In this document: positions 8,820 through 17,146 of the stretch, piece after piece | How positions within the stretch are numbered: position 1 is the first letter of the stretch | Layout: the number at the start of each line of letters is the position of its first letter | Assembly: GCA_022641735.1 (NCBI GenBank) | Contig: JALCDQ010000004.1 | Span: 56,192-120,191 of the forward strand | Length of the DNA: 64,000 bases | Origin: Prevotella sp. | Lineage (GTDB): Bacteria > Bacteroidota > Bacteroidia > Bacteroidales > Bacteroidaceae | Reading direction: 5' to 3' | Notes under the pieces: model-generated | Seen by the model: the letters and a program-made list of their open reading frames with translations, nothing else | Told to the model about the DNA's origin: nothing | The model's database searches: none | Position numbers and translations under genes: made by a program

Positions 8820-10562
8820 TCAATTGTTTGCCATAAATCCTTTTATCGGTTCTCTTTCTGCCATCTCATCCTGACGGCAATATTCATAAATATCATTGGA
8901 AGTAATAGCACCTTCATACAGGCATTTCTTCGCCACTACCTTTGTAAGGATATTGTCAAGCATTCCACCTGTTATCTGGTAGTTGGAAGCCAACGCAAGG
9001 CATTCATTTTCCGTAAGATATTGGCCCAACTTCAGTTTTACAAGTGCTGCCTTAGTCTCTCTATCAGGCTTAGAGAACTCTATCTTATAGAGAAAACGGC
9101 GGCTGAAGGCATCATCCAGGTTTTTAATCATATTGGTAGTACAGATGATAATGCCCCTACTGTTCTCAAAATGCTGCAATATAATGTTCTGAATGGCATT
9201 CTCAGTTTGTGCACATCCATCAGTATCTCTGATTTGCTTGCGACGTGAAAGCAAAGCATCGGCTTCGTTAAAAAGCAACACAGGTGTTTTGTGCCTTCTT
9301 TTCACTATATCTTCATAAGTCTCAAACAGGCCGTTTATAATCTTTTCACTTTGGCCAAACCATGACGACTTCATGTCACTGATGTTCACTTGCATGACCT
9401 CGCGGCCACTCTGCTTGCAGAGTTGAAGTACGGTTTCAGTCTTTCCAGTCCCTGGATAGCCGAAAAGAAGTACGTTGATGCCGCTGCGCAACCCTTGCTT
9501 CTTGAGATTTGTCTGGATATTATTCAATCCACGCTCACTGAGTATGTCGCTCAACATCTGCACTTGCATGCTGGTCTTATCATCATAAATAAGCGGTTTC
9601 TCCATAATGTCACGGGGCTTGATGATGGTGCATCCGTTAATGTTTTCTTCCTTTTTTGGTTCCCGCATTATCTTTTTCTCATCTTCAGGGAGTAATTCGG
9701 AGATGCACTTCTTGGTGACAGCAACCATGTTATCATTGCCAAAATTACCTGGAGCTATCTCTGTATACTTCATTTTCATCAATGGCGCATCTTCGTCCAT
9801 AAAGTACTTACGGGTGTCAAACATGCTGAGTTCTTCTTCATTATTAGATAGAATGTCATCAATATTGCTAAACCTTGCAGCTCCAGCTGAACGGATACAC
9901 ATGTTGAGTAGAATAAAAAGCATGCAGCGTTCCTCATACTTTAAGCCTTTATCTTTCATGCGCTGCAAGACGGTAATACGCTTGTTCTTCTCGCAAATGC
10001 CATTGGAAATAACCTCCATGACTTTATGAGTGCTCTTTTTAGAGAGGTTGTAGGCCATATAATTGATGAAATCCAAGTTATCCTCAATCTTCAAAGGCTC
10101 TGGCATCACGGCCTTTTTGTTGTCACGGAGATTTTCCAGTATCTTCAAATTAACGCAATAACCCACATCGCTTCCATAGCCACATCGTTTGTATTGAAGA
10201 ATACGGTGGCACAACATGTCATCAATGTCGTTCTGCATTTCAAACAGCGAGAAGGGACTTATCCCCATCTTAGAGCCCAATTCTTGCAACATCACGCTAT
10301 CCCGCCCTATCGTATAAGCACTGATAACGGCAAAGAGAATAATCTGATTGTCATTAAGTGGCAACACTTTGCGAACGACAGCAAGGCAGGTGCATACATT
10401 CTCACTTGTCCAAAACTCTTTGCTCAATCCTGAATTCTCAGAACGGCTACACAAATACTTTATGGCCTTATAAGGAGTCAATGATTCCTTATCCATAAGT
10501 TCTTCTTCTACGGGTTTCCCCAACTCAACGTCTTCTCTGATTCTTCTCATATATGGCTTCAT
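8820..10562 (-). CDS. AAA+ ATPase, first gene of the operon
   Basis: This 580-aa protein has a helical, uncharacterised N-terminal half and a C-terminal AAA+ domain. Walker A is FGYPGTGKTETVLQL (about residue 365), Walker B is PVLLFNEADALLSRR (about 425), sensor 1 is IICTTNMIKNLDDAF (about 470), and an arginine-finger-like SRRF follows. The Walker B aspartate is Asn (FNEAD), a form I recall in some Bacteroidota AAA proteins of the FtsH/spastin-like clade. The downstream lid helix (ALASNYQITGGMLDNIL) is normal. It lies directly behind a strong promoter, so it heads the six-gene unit. A remodelling or switch role within the system is likely; the substrate is unknown. Confidence 0.88.
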   Translation of the reverse strand: MKPYMRRIREDVELGKPVEEELMDKESLTPYKAIKYLCSRSENSGLSKEFWTSENVCTCLAVVRKVLPLNDNQIILFAVISAYTIGRDSVMLQELGSKMGISPFSLFEMQNDIDDMLCHRILQYKRCGYGSDVGYCVNLKILENLRDNKKAVMPEPLKIEDNLDFINYMAYNLSKKSTHKVMEVISNGICEKNKRITVLQRMKDKGLKYEERCMLFILLNMCIRSAGAARFSNIDDILSNNEEELSMFDTRKYFMDEDAPLMKMKYTEIAPGNFGNDNMVAVTKKCISELLPEDEKKIMREPKKEENINGCTIIKPRDIMEKPLIYDDKTSMQVQMLSDILSERGLNNIQTNLKKQGLRSGINVLLFGYPGTGKTETVLQLCKQSGREVMQVNISDMKSSWFGQSEKIINGLFETYEDIVKRRHKTPVLLFNEADALLSRRKQIRDTDGCAQTENAIQNIILQHFENSRGIIICTTNMIKNLDDAFSRRFLYKIEFSKPDRETKAALVKLKLGQYLTENECLALASNYQITGGMLDNILTKVVAKKCLYEGAITSNDIYEYCRQDEMAEREPIKGFMANN

Positions 10563-10588
10563 CTTTTATGTATTTATTTTTTCTGATG

Positions 10589-10619
10589 CAAAGATATAAG
10601 CAAATTAAGGTCTTGTCAA
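10589..10619 (-). promoter_or_regulatory. Bacteroidota promoter of the AAA/DprA/AddAB-like operon
   Basis: On the minus strand a TTG (10617-10619) is followed after exactly 20 nt by TATCTTTG (10596-10589), matching the -33/-7 consensus TTG-N19/20-TAnnTTTG of Bacteroidota. The start codon of the AAA gene is about 27 nt further on. This makes the operon an independent transcription unit. Confidence 0.8.
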
Positions 10620-10836
10620 ATGTTTTATCGAGATGGGGCCTATTTTGTAAAAATGGACACTTCTTCGATACTCAGAAAGCGTTTATGAGGACTTTCATGC
10701 AAAAATATGAGGGAATAGAGAAAAACCGTTTCAAACTAAGCGAAATATAATTAATGCAGAGCAAGAGCCCTATCCGCAACTTATCAGCCTGTTACTGGCA
10801 ATCGGACTTAAAACCTATTCTACCATAAGAAACCGA

Positions 10837-10858
10837 AAATGCCCCGCATAAGCGAGGC
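10837..10858 (-). terminator. Putative Rho-independent terminator
   Basis: Read on the minus strand, GCCTCGC-TTAT-GCGGGGC forms a 7-bp stem with one G-U pair, followed by ATTTTC. Read on the plus strand the same DNA has one mismatch, although five Ts follow it. It lies about 190 nt downstream of the rhamnosidase-like gene ending at 11046 and would end that operon before the AAA operon promoter. The rest of 10620-10913 shows no supportable gene. Confidence 0.55.
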
Positions 10859-10913
10859 GTCTTTTTCTCCCATAAATGATTTTCAGGGACAACAATAACG
10901 ACTAATAAGGAGG

Positions 10914-11045
10914 TCAAAAGCCGTTAGTGAGGATTACAAACAGAGTTTGTAACCACGTTACAAGCCGTTTGTAACGTCATTACACGTTACTTGTAACCAC
11001 ATTACAAGCCGCGTGTAATCTCGTAATTAGCCACTTTTTAGAGTG
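10914..11045 (+). repeat. Degenerate 22-bp period repeat array (site 1)
   Basis: Six consecutive units of 22 bp start at 10914, 10936, 10958, 10980, 11002 and 11024. Several share the core TTACAAGCC...TTTGTAA and are individually near-palindromic. The last unit (TAATTAGCCACTTTTTAG) matches the consensus of the arrays near 20.5, 53.1 and 63.6 kb. The array ends immediately beside the stop codon of the gene at 11046. Confidence 0.75.
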
Positions 11046-13499
11046 TCATCGAATATTTCCAGCGACCTCTATGGGGTTGCCATTTAAGAAGACATCCGTC
11101 TTGATGCCTAAGTTTGGTATCTTCCAGACGTATTTGATGTCATTAGGGCCTGTCACCTTTACGACTAATTTCTTCCCGTTTTCTTCTCTCTGCCAATCCA
11201 TACCTATCACACCAAACTGGGTGACAACCTTTCCACGAGCATATTGCAAGTCGCCAATACGTGGATTAATCAAAAGTTCTTTCTTCCAAACTGACCCTGA
11301 ACGTCTGACACCCAACACGTAAGAACTGAGGAAATACACAGGAACAGCTCCGTAATTGTGACACGACTCACTGATGCCTCCTCCCTTTTCATCGGCAAAC
11401 ACTTCAGCTAAAGTGCCCTCATCCTTTGTATAAGCCAACATAGGAGTCCACCGTCTCCGTATTTCTGACAAAGCTTCAAGGTCAAATTTCGTGGTGTCCC
11501 TTTTGTAGAATTCGCTCAACACCCAATAATAAGTGACGGGCATATCAACACCATCTTTGCTCTCAATTGCTTTCAGATAATCGGGATTATTGCAAACGCG
11601 ACAACGTCCCTTATTCTTATAATTATTCAAAAACCATTTCCAAGCGCCCTCTTTCTTGTCCTTATCGATGATTTCCGAATATAAAGCCATCAATTGCGCA
11701 TGCACTGTGGGCTTAAGGATTTCACCATCTTTTATTGCACTATTGAACGCTTGCTCTTGAGGATTCCATAAGAGTTTATTATAAGCAATTGATAGCTTCT
11801 CGGCTTGTTGCAGATAGACTTTATAGATAGGGTTATCCAACTCTTTAGCCAGATAGGCTGCATCCTTATAAGCTTTGAAGATATAGGCATTGATAGTTGC
11901 ACCCTGACAAGTGATATAGGCCAAAGGATTATCAAACGAGCAATACTCTCTGGCAAGTACCAAGCCATCGCTTTGAATTCTCTTTGCAAACCAATCCAAC
12001 TGCTTTACCACACCATTCCACACTTCTTTGACAAAGGGTTTGTCGCCAGTTGCCTCATAATACATCCTCAAAGCCTCAATAAACTGACAGGCATAGTCAT
12101 CAATGAAATAATGGCAGTCATAATCGCCCCTATCGGTCGGGAAAGTAGCGCGAATACGTCCATCGGGCAACTGTCCAAGATAAGCATGTCTTAAGAGATT
12201 CTTCAATAATCTCGAATCTGAAAGTACCATGCTCTTGCCGTCGGTTGAAGGAGCAACCAAGGCAACTTGTGTAGTCACAAAGTTGGGTTCAGCAGGGTCT
12301 TGGAGCCATTCGTTCCTTTCTCTGATATCAGAGCCATAAGCATCATCACAAACCGCCTCAATGGTCCTTACGCCCATATCCCAAACTTCATTCAAAAGCG
12401 TATCATTCGACTCGAAACTCCCCAATCTTTCAAAAGGATAGAAACGTTCGAATAATTCCAAGTGATTGATCGTAATATTCCCTTTCAGGCACTTCAAAAC
12501 CATATAATGACCACCCCATTGGTCTGTGCTCATAAAAGTCTGTTGACCCTCTTTAGCTATATATCGGTTATTCCTCCCAAAAGATTCCTCTATCTTGCCA
12601 TTCCTGTATCTCGATGCGAAACTGAAGGATAATTCACTATTCTGTTGTGCAGAGAGTGATATTTTAGTATATACCAACGCCATTCTCCTATAATCGATGA
12701 TGATTTCTTTTCCTTCCTGCAAAGTGACAGGCAGGCATCTTTCCAATAACACTCTTTGCGGAAGAAGCTCGAGTGAATCCAATTTCGTTTCTCTTGGAAG
12801 AGGAAGCTCGTTAAGCTTAAGATTGCCCAATAAAGGAGTAGAAATCTTATGCGCAAAGGCCCAATGAGAATCATCATAATCAGGCATCATCCATTGTCTG
12901 CCATCAATTCTCCCATCAATATTATCCGTTACACTATTCCAACTCATGTGAGCTGGCTGATAAGAAACCTTATCGGAGCATTTCCATGTTGGGTCTGTCT
13001 TGACGAATTCCATACCCGTTTGGGCATCAACTAACCGCAAGGTCAAAGCGGGTTGCGCCTTCATGATATGCCCATTGATGCTGTTGCCATAATAATGTGC
13101 CAACACGACAATCGTATTATTTCCCTTATGAAGATAATCAGAAATGTTTTTCTGATCATAGTCAGGGCTGGCGGGATTAAAGCGGCAAGGCCCTCGCATG
13201 ACATATTGGCCGTTTATCCAAAGAAGATAACGGGAATCGGCAAAGATTTCAACATCCGTGTTTCGAGAAACTTTCTGTATCTTAAACTTCTTTCTGAAAA
13301 CTACATATTGCTGACTATCCGGATTTTGCTTATCTGCCCAAATATAATAGTTTTGCAAAGAATGATGCTTGGTAGTCGCGTTAATAGATGCATCTTGCTT
13401 CCTTACAACACGTGTTTGCATTTGTGCTGAGACCATCATAGAAAATGGAAACAGCACAAATATGCAAAACAGCTTGATTTGAAATGATGACCGATTCAT
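11046..13499 (-). CDS. GH78-like alpha-L-rhamnosidase family protein
   Basis: An 817-aa secreted protein with signal peptide (residues 1-25, ending VSAQ). An N-terminal beta-sandwich with a lectin-like, substrate-contacting look is followed by an (alpha/alpha)6 six-hairpin catalytic region beginning near residue 365. The segment DIRERNEWLQDPAEPNF (about residue 390) sits where GH78 enzymes carry the DCP-R-E catalytic acid region; the DDYACQFIEALRMYYEATGD stretch is also typical. The motif departs from the classical GH78 sequence, so the exact sugar is uncertain. It is the last gene of the minus-strand operon 20269-11046, 30 nt after the dehydrogenase. It probably removes terminal L-rhamnose or a related sugar in the periplasm. 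Confidence 0.75.
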   Translation of the reverse strand: MNRSSFQIKLFCIFVLFPFSMMVSAQMQTRVVRKQDASINATTKHHSLQNYYIWADKQNPDSQQYVVFRKKFKIQKVSRNTDVEIFADSRYLLWINGQYVMRGPCRFNPASPDYDQKNISDYLHKGNNTIVVLAHYYGNSINGHIMKAQPALTLRLVDAQTGMEFVKTDPTWKCSDKVSYQPAHMSWNSVTDNIDGRIDGRQWMMPDYDDSHWAFAHKISTPLLGNLKLNELPLPRETKLDSLELLPQRVLLERCLPVTLQEGKEIIIDYRRMALVYTKISLSAQQNSELSFSFASRYRNGKIEESFGRNNRYIAKEGQQTFMSTDQWGGHYMVLKCLKGNITINHLELFERFYPFERLGSFESNDTLLNEVWDMGVRTIEAVCDDAYGSDIRERNEWLQDPAEPNFVTTQVALVAPSTDGKSMVLSDSRLLKNLLRHAYLGQLPDGRIRATFPTDRGDYDCHYFIDDYACQFIEALRMYYEATGDKPFVKEVWNGVVKQLDWFAKRIQSDGLVLAREYCSFDNPLAYITCQGATINAYIFKAYKDAAYLAKELDNPIYKVYLQQAEKLSIAYNKLLWNPQEQAFNSAIKDGEILKPTVHAQLMALYSEIIDKDKKEGAWKWFLNNYKNKGRCRVCNNPDYLKAIESKDGVDMPVTYYWVLSEFYKRDTTKFDLEALSEIRRRWTPMLAYTKDEGTLAEVFADEKGGGISESCHNYGAVPVYFLSSYVLGVRRSGSVWKKELLINPRIGDLQYARGKVVTQFGVIGMDWQREENGKKLVVKVTGPNDIKYVWKIPNLGIKTDVFLNGNPIEVAGNIR

Positions 13500-13529
13500 T
13501 ATCTTCTTTAAATTATAGCCTAAGATTAT

Positions 13530-14588
13530 TTATTTTATTTCCTCATCAAAGACAATAGCCACTTTTCCGCACTTGCCACCAGCCATCAGTTTATAGGCTT
13601 CCGATGCATTATCCAAGGTGAATCGGTTTGTAACGAGGTCTTCGGGATGGATGCCCCAACGTACAAGACGTTCGACGAGCTCTTCCATACGCCAGATGTT
13701 AGTAACCCATGAACCATATATCGTCTTCTGCTCATGAAGAAGGTCAGGGCTTGGATTGAATTCTACCGTTCCACCTTCACCTACGAAAACTATCTTACCC
13801 CAACGACGGGTACTGCGAATCGCTAACTGCCGACCATAGGTGTTTCCAGAACAATCCACTGCTTTCTCTGCTCCCTTACCGCCTGTCATTGCCTTGATTT
13901 TCTCCAATGCTTTATCGTCAGAGATAAGGGCGGCATTTACCAAATGCTTTGATACAGCAATATCAAGACGTTCCTGAACAGTATCCACACCAATCACCAT
14001 ATTTGCTCCAAGGGCCTTTGACAACATACAAGCTGCCAAACCTACAGGGCCTAAGCCCACTACGACAACAGCATCGTCACCACATACGCTTATTTTCTCC
14101 AATGCCTCATAAACCGTGCCAAAGCCACATGCAACCTGAGCACCATCAGTATAGGTGAGTTCATCAGGCAAAGCAACAAGGTCTTTCTCTTCGGCAAGAA
14201 GATATTCGGCCATACCGCCATCACGTTGCCAGCCATAAGCACGACGATAAGGACTGGTGCAACTGATCATATAACCGCGACGGCAATCATTGCAGACACC
14301 ACAGCCCGATATATGATACACGATGACACGGTCACCTTCTTTAAAACGACGCAGTCCTGGACCGCATTTTACAATCTGTCCGCAAGGCTCATGACCACAG
14401 ATTTTGTCCTGATAACCCTCAGGCCCTTTCCCTAAATGTTCGCGATAGATGGCCCGAATATCACTGCCACATATCGTAGATGATTTCATCTTTATCAAAA
14501 CCTCACCATGACCAGGTTCAGGAATGGCTACTTCCTTCAGCAATACGGTGCTGTTACCGGGCAAATAAGCCGCTTTCATTGTCTTCAT
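13530..14588 (-). CDS. Zinc-dependent alcohol dehydrogenase (MDR family)
   Basis: This 352-aa cytosolic protein is a medium-chain dehydrogenase/reductase. Catalytic Zn ligands are visible as STICGSD (about residue 40) and CGHEP (about 67). The structural Zn site is [15 protein letters not shown] (about 93-107), and the NAD(P)-binding site is [11 protein letters not shown] (about 178). The substrate cannot be read from sequence. With an aldo/keto reductase 17 nt upstream and sugar hydrolases around it, oxidation of a released deoxy sugar or polyol is a reasonable inference. Both starts, MKTMKAAY and the internal MKAAY, are possible. Confidence 0.88.
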   Translation of the reverse strand: MKTMKAAYLPGNSTVLLKEVAIPEPGHGEVLIKMKSSTICGSDIRAIYREHLGKGPEGYQDKICGHEPCGQIVKCGPGLRRFKEGDRVIVYHISGCGVCNDCRRGYMISCTSPYRRAYGWQRDGGMAEYLLAEEKDLVALPDELTYTDGAQVACGFGTVYEALEKISVCGDDAVVVVGLGPVGLAACMLSKALGANMVIGVDTVQERLDIAVSKHLVNAALISDDKALEKIKAMTGGKGAEKAVDCSGNTYGRQLAIRSTRRWGKIVFVGEGGTVEFNPSPDLLHEQKTIYGSWVTNIWRMEELVERLVRWGIHPEDLVTNRFTLDNASEAYKLMAGGKCGKVAIVFDEEIK

Positions 14589-14605
14589 ATCTTTAATGTT
14601 TTTAT

Positions 14606-15607
14606 TTATTCTTCATCTTTCCATAAATCTTCCCAAGTTGCTCCCGGCCAAGTGAAAACCTGGCCCTTCACGAGCCGACAGTTCTTGTCAACTGTCTTCA
14701 TGACTTCCATCTCCTCGCTAGTGAGTGGATCTTCGATGGCTGCACGCAGATTGCTCGCCAATTTTGCAGGTTTTACAGAGAAAGGAATAGGTATTTGTCC
14801 ACGTTGGATAGCCCATTTAATGCAGATAAGCGCAGGATGCACACCATGCGCGGCAGCTATCTTTAGAATAACCGGGTCTTCAAAAGGATTGGTATCTGTA
14901 GGCGTTTTGTCACGTTCAGGACGATTAGGAGAACCCAACGGACAAAATCCAATAGGTTGTATTCCATTCTTCACAACAAAGTCGAACAGTTCCGGCTGTT
15001 GGAAATGTGGATGAAGTTCCATCTCGTTGCAAACAGGCTTTATGCGACAGTCACGCAATAGCAGTTCCAACTTTCTCTGTGTCATATTCGAGGTGCCTAT
15101 ATTGCGCACCAATCCACTATCTACCAAACGCTCCATTGCCTCCCATGTCTTCATGAACTCCTCATGGATGTAAGGGCGGGCATTCGGGTCTCGCGAGTCT
15201 ACAGACACGCCTTTGGCATGGGAGTTAGGAAATGGCCAATGCACCAAATATAAATCCAAATAGTCTGTTTTCAGGTCTTTCATCGACTGAAGGCAAGCTC
15301 CATAGACATCATTGTGCCTGTCGTTCCACACCTTCGAAGTAATCCACAGGTCTTCACGACGTACCAAGCCCTCATTTATCAAGTCGGAAAGAGTCGTTCC
15401 TATCTCGCTTTCATTGCCATATACAGAAGCACAGTCGATATGACGATAACCTATCTTAACGGCTGTCTTTACCGCATCAGCGATTGTCTGATTGTCATAA
15501 TTATCAGAGCCGAAGGTCCCCAAGCCTATGGAAGGAATCCTATCACCCGATGCGAGTTCTCGCTTTGGGACACTCGCAGGGTCAACGATATCTAAAAAAA
15601 CTGTCAT
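14606..15607 (-). CDS. Aldo/keto reductase
   Basis: A 333-aa protein with the AKR barrel. The catalytic tetrad is visible: Asp in [13 protein letters not shown], Tyr in the same motif, Lys in LWITSKVW and His in LYLVHWPFP. Further AKR signatures are [17 protein letters not shown] and [16 protein letters not shown]. The family normally has IPKS at the last position; here it is IPFS. No signal peptide is seen, so it acts in the cytosol. It lies 4 nt behind the fucosidase and 17 nt before the dehydrogenase, so these two redox enzymes probably act in sequence on a sugar released by the operon hydrolases. Confidence 0.85.
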   Translation of the reverse strand: MTVFLDIVDPASVPKRELASGDRIPSIGLGTFGSDNYDNQTIADAVKTAVKIGYRHIDCASVYGNESEIGTTLSDLINEGLVRREDLWITSKVWNDRHNDVYGACLQSMKDLKTDYLDLYLVHWPFPNSHAKGVSVDSRDPNARPYIHEEFMKTWEAMERLVDSGLVRNIGTSNMTQRKLELLLRDCRIKPVCNEMELHPHFQQPELFDFVVKNGIQPIGFCPLGSPNRPERDKTPTDTNPFEDPVILKIAAAHGVHPALICIKWAIQRGQIPIPFSVKPAKLASNLRAAIEDPLTSEEMEVMKTVDKNCRLVKGQVFTWPGATWEDLWKDEE

Positions 15608-15611
15608 ACGC

Positions 15612-17117
15612 TTATTTTTTAAATTTTACTTTGAATACTATCGTACTATACGAAGGCATCATAGAAGGCTTGCCAATGGTTAATACTTGGGCATTCTGTG
15701 ACCATTTGACCTTCTGTTTGCTACCTAACATGCATACAGAAGCCACTATTTGGCCATTGATTGCATGTATTTGAAGGTCACTCTCAGGATGCACCATAGA
15801 GAATATGTAGAGCACACCGTCCTTTTGTGTGAAGCGGATATCACCTGAGCGATAAGGGCGCACATCTTTGACACCAGCCATAAAGCCTTTTGCCTGCTTC
15901 TCTACCACAGAGGGCCCCTCACCATAAACTGTCCATGGCCGAGTGCTGTAAATGGCCTCTCCATTATCTTTTATCCATGTGGCAATGCCTTCCAGGATAT
16001 TCATGACATCCGGTTCTAAATCGCCTTCAGGTGTCTGCACGATATTGAGAAGCAAGTTGCCATTTTTGCTCACAATATCTGTCAGCATTTGAATGACTTC
16101 ATCAGAAGTCATATACTTCTGCCCAGTACGATAAAACCAGTCACCGATTGAGGTGTCAGTCTGCCATGGATAGGGGCTTATGTCTTCCATAATACCTCGT
16201 TCAACATCACGCACAAAACGGCCATTAGATGCTTCCTTGCAAGTGTATACAGCTGAAGGATTACCATTTTTGTCAAGGCTTTGATTGTAAAGATGAGCTA
16301 TCAAACTACGGCCAATATTGCCAAAAGGCAGTCCGCTATCTGAATACAGCAAATCAGGATGATAATTGTCTATCAATTCACAGATACGGTCATACCATTC
16401 ATGTTGCCACTTGGGATTGGTAGTCAGCCAACCATTGTCACCATAGTAAGCCCGCTCATGATACAAATCTTGATATTGAGGGTCATTCCCATCATAAGGA
16501 ACGCCCACCTTATCTCCAGCAAGGTCTGCTCCATGAGCTACTTGAAACCATGTGTAGCTGGCTCCTAAATGTTCAGAAACGCCAAAGGGTAAACCTTCCT
16601 TCTTAGCTGCCTTTTGCCATTCGCCTACCACATCACGATGAGGTCCCATGTTTACGGAATTCCACCGATGCAATTTTGAATTCCAAAGAAAGAAGTTATC
16701 ATGATGGGTACCCATGGACACAAAGTATTTTGCACCCACACGCTTATAGAGTTTCATCAACTCTTCAGGATTCCATTTCTCGGCTTTCCATAAGGGGATG
16801 ATATCCTTATAGCCCTTTACTGAAGGATGCCCATAACGATTCAGATGATCAGTATAGTCAGGGTCAGGATTGCCCTTCCCTATATTACTTACATACATTT
16901 TACGGGCATACCAATCTCCTTGGCGTGGAACGGCTTGTGGCCCCCAATGTGCCCAAATTCCGAACTTCGCATCCCGAAACCATTCCGGGTATTGATACTG
17001 CTGCAACGACGCATCCGAGGGTTGAAACTTTTCCTTTGTCGTTGATGTCTGCGCTTGCACGGTACTCCCTATCAACAAGGAGAGTGCCAAACTGAAAATA
17101 ATTGGAAAATTCTTCAT
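15612..17117 (-). CDS. GH29 alpha-L-fucosidase
   Basis: A 501-aa secreted enzyme with signal peptide (residues 1-22, VQAQ). GH29 features include WFRDAKFGIWAHWGPQAVP near the N-terminus, the histidine pair in VSMGTHHDNFFLW, and LLYSDSGLPFG near residue 257, where the Asp is the expected nucleophile. NGNLLLNIVQTPEGDL is the usual GH29 closing motif. It should hydrolyse alpha-L-fucosides in the periplasm. It sits second in the operon, 29 nt after the DUF5703 gene, and its signal peptide closely resembles that of its upstream neighbour, perhaps by local duplication. Confidence 0.9.
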   Translation of the reverse strand: MKNFPIIFSLALSLLIGSTVQAQTSTTKEKFQPSDASLQQYQYPEWFRDAKFGIWAHWGPQAVPRQGDWYARKMYVSNIGKGNPDPDYTDHLNRYGHPSVKGYKDIIPLWKAEKWNPEELMKLYKRVGAKYFVSMGTHHDNFFLWNSKLHRWNSVNMGPHRDVVGEWQKAAKKEGLPFGVSEHLGASYTWFQVAHGADLAGDKVGVPYDGNDPQYQDLYHERAYYGDNGWLTTNPKWQHEWYDRICELIDNYHPDLLYSDSGLPFGNIGRSLIAHLYNQSLDKNGNPSAVYTCKEASNGRFVRDVERGIMEDISPYPWQTDTSIGDWFYRTGQKYMTSDEVIQMLTDIVSKNGNLLLNIVQTPEGDLEPDVMNILEGIATWIKDNGEAIYSTRPWTVYGEGPSVVEKQAKGFMAGVKDVRPYRSGDIRFTQKDGVLYIFSMVHPESDLQIHAINGQIVASVCMLGSKQKVKWSQNAQVLTIGKPSMMPSYSTIVFKVKFKK

Positions 17118-17146
17118 ATTATTGATTATTGAATTTTATTTAAATC

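Noticed and set aside
10754..10828. 24-codon plus-strand frame before the terminator-like hairpin
   Set aside because: It looked like a leader peptide with attenuator, but no gene follows on the plus strand and the hairpin pairs better on the minus strand.
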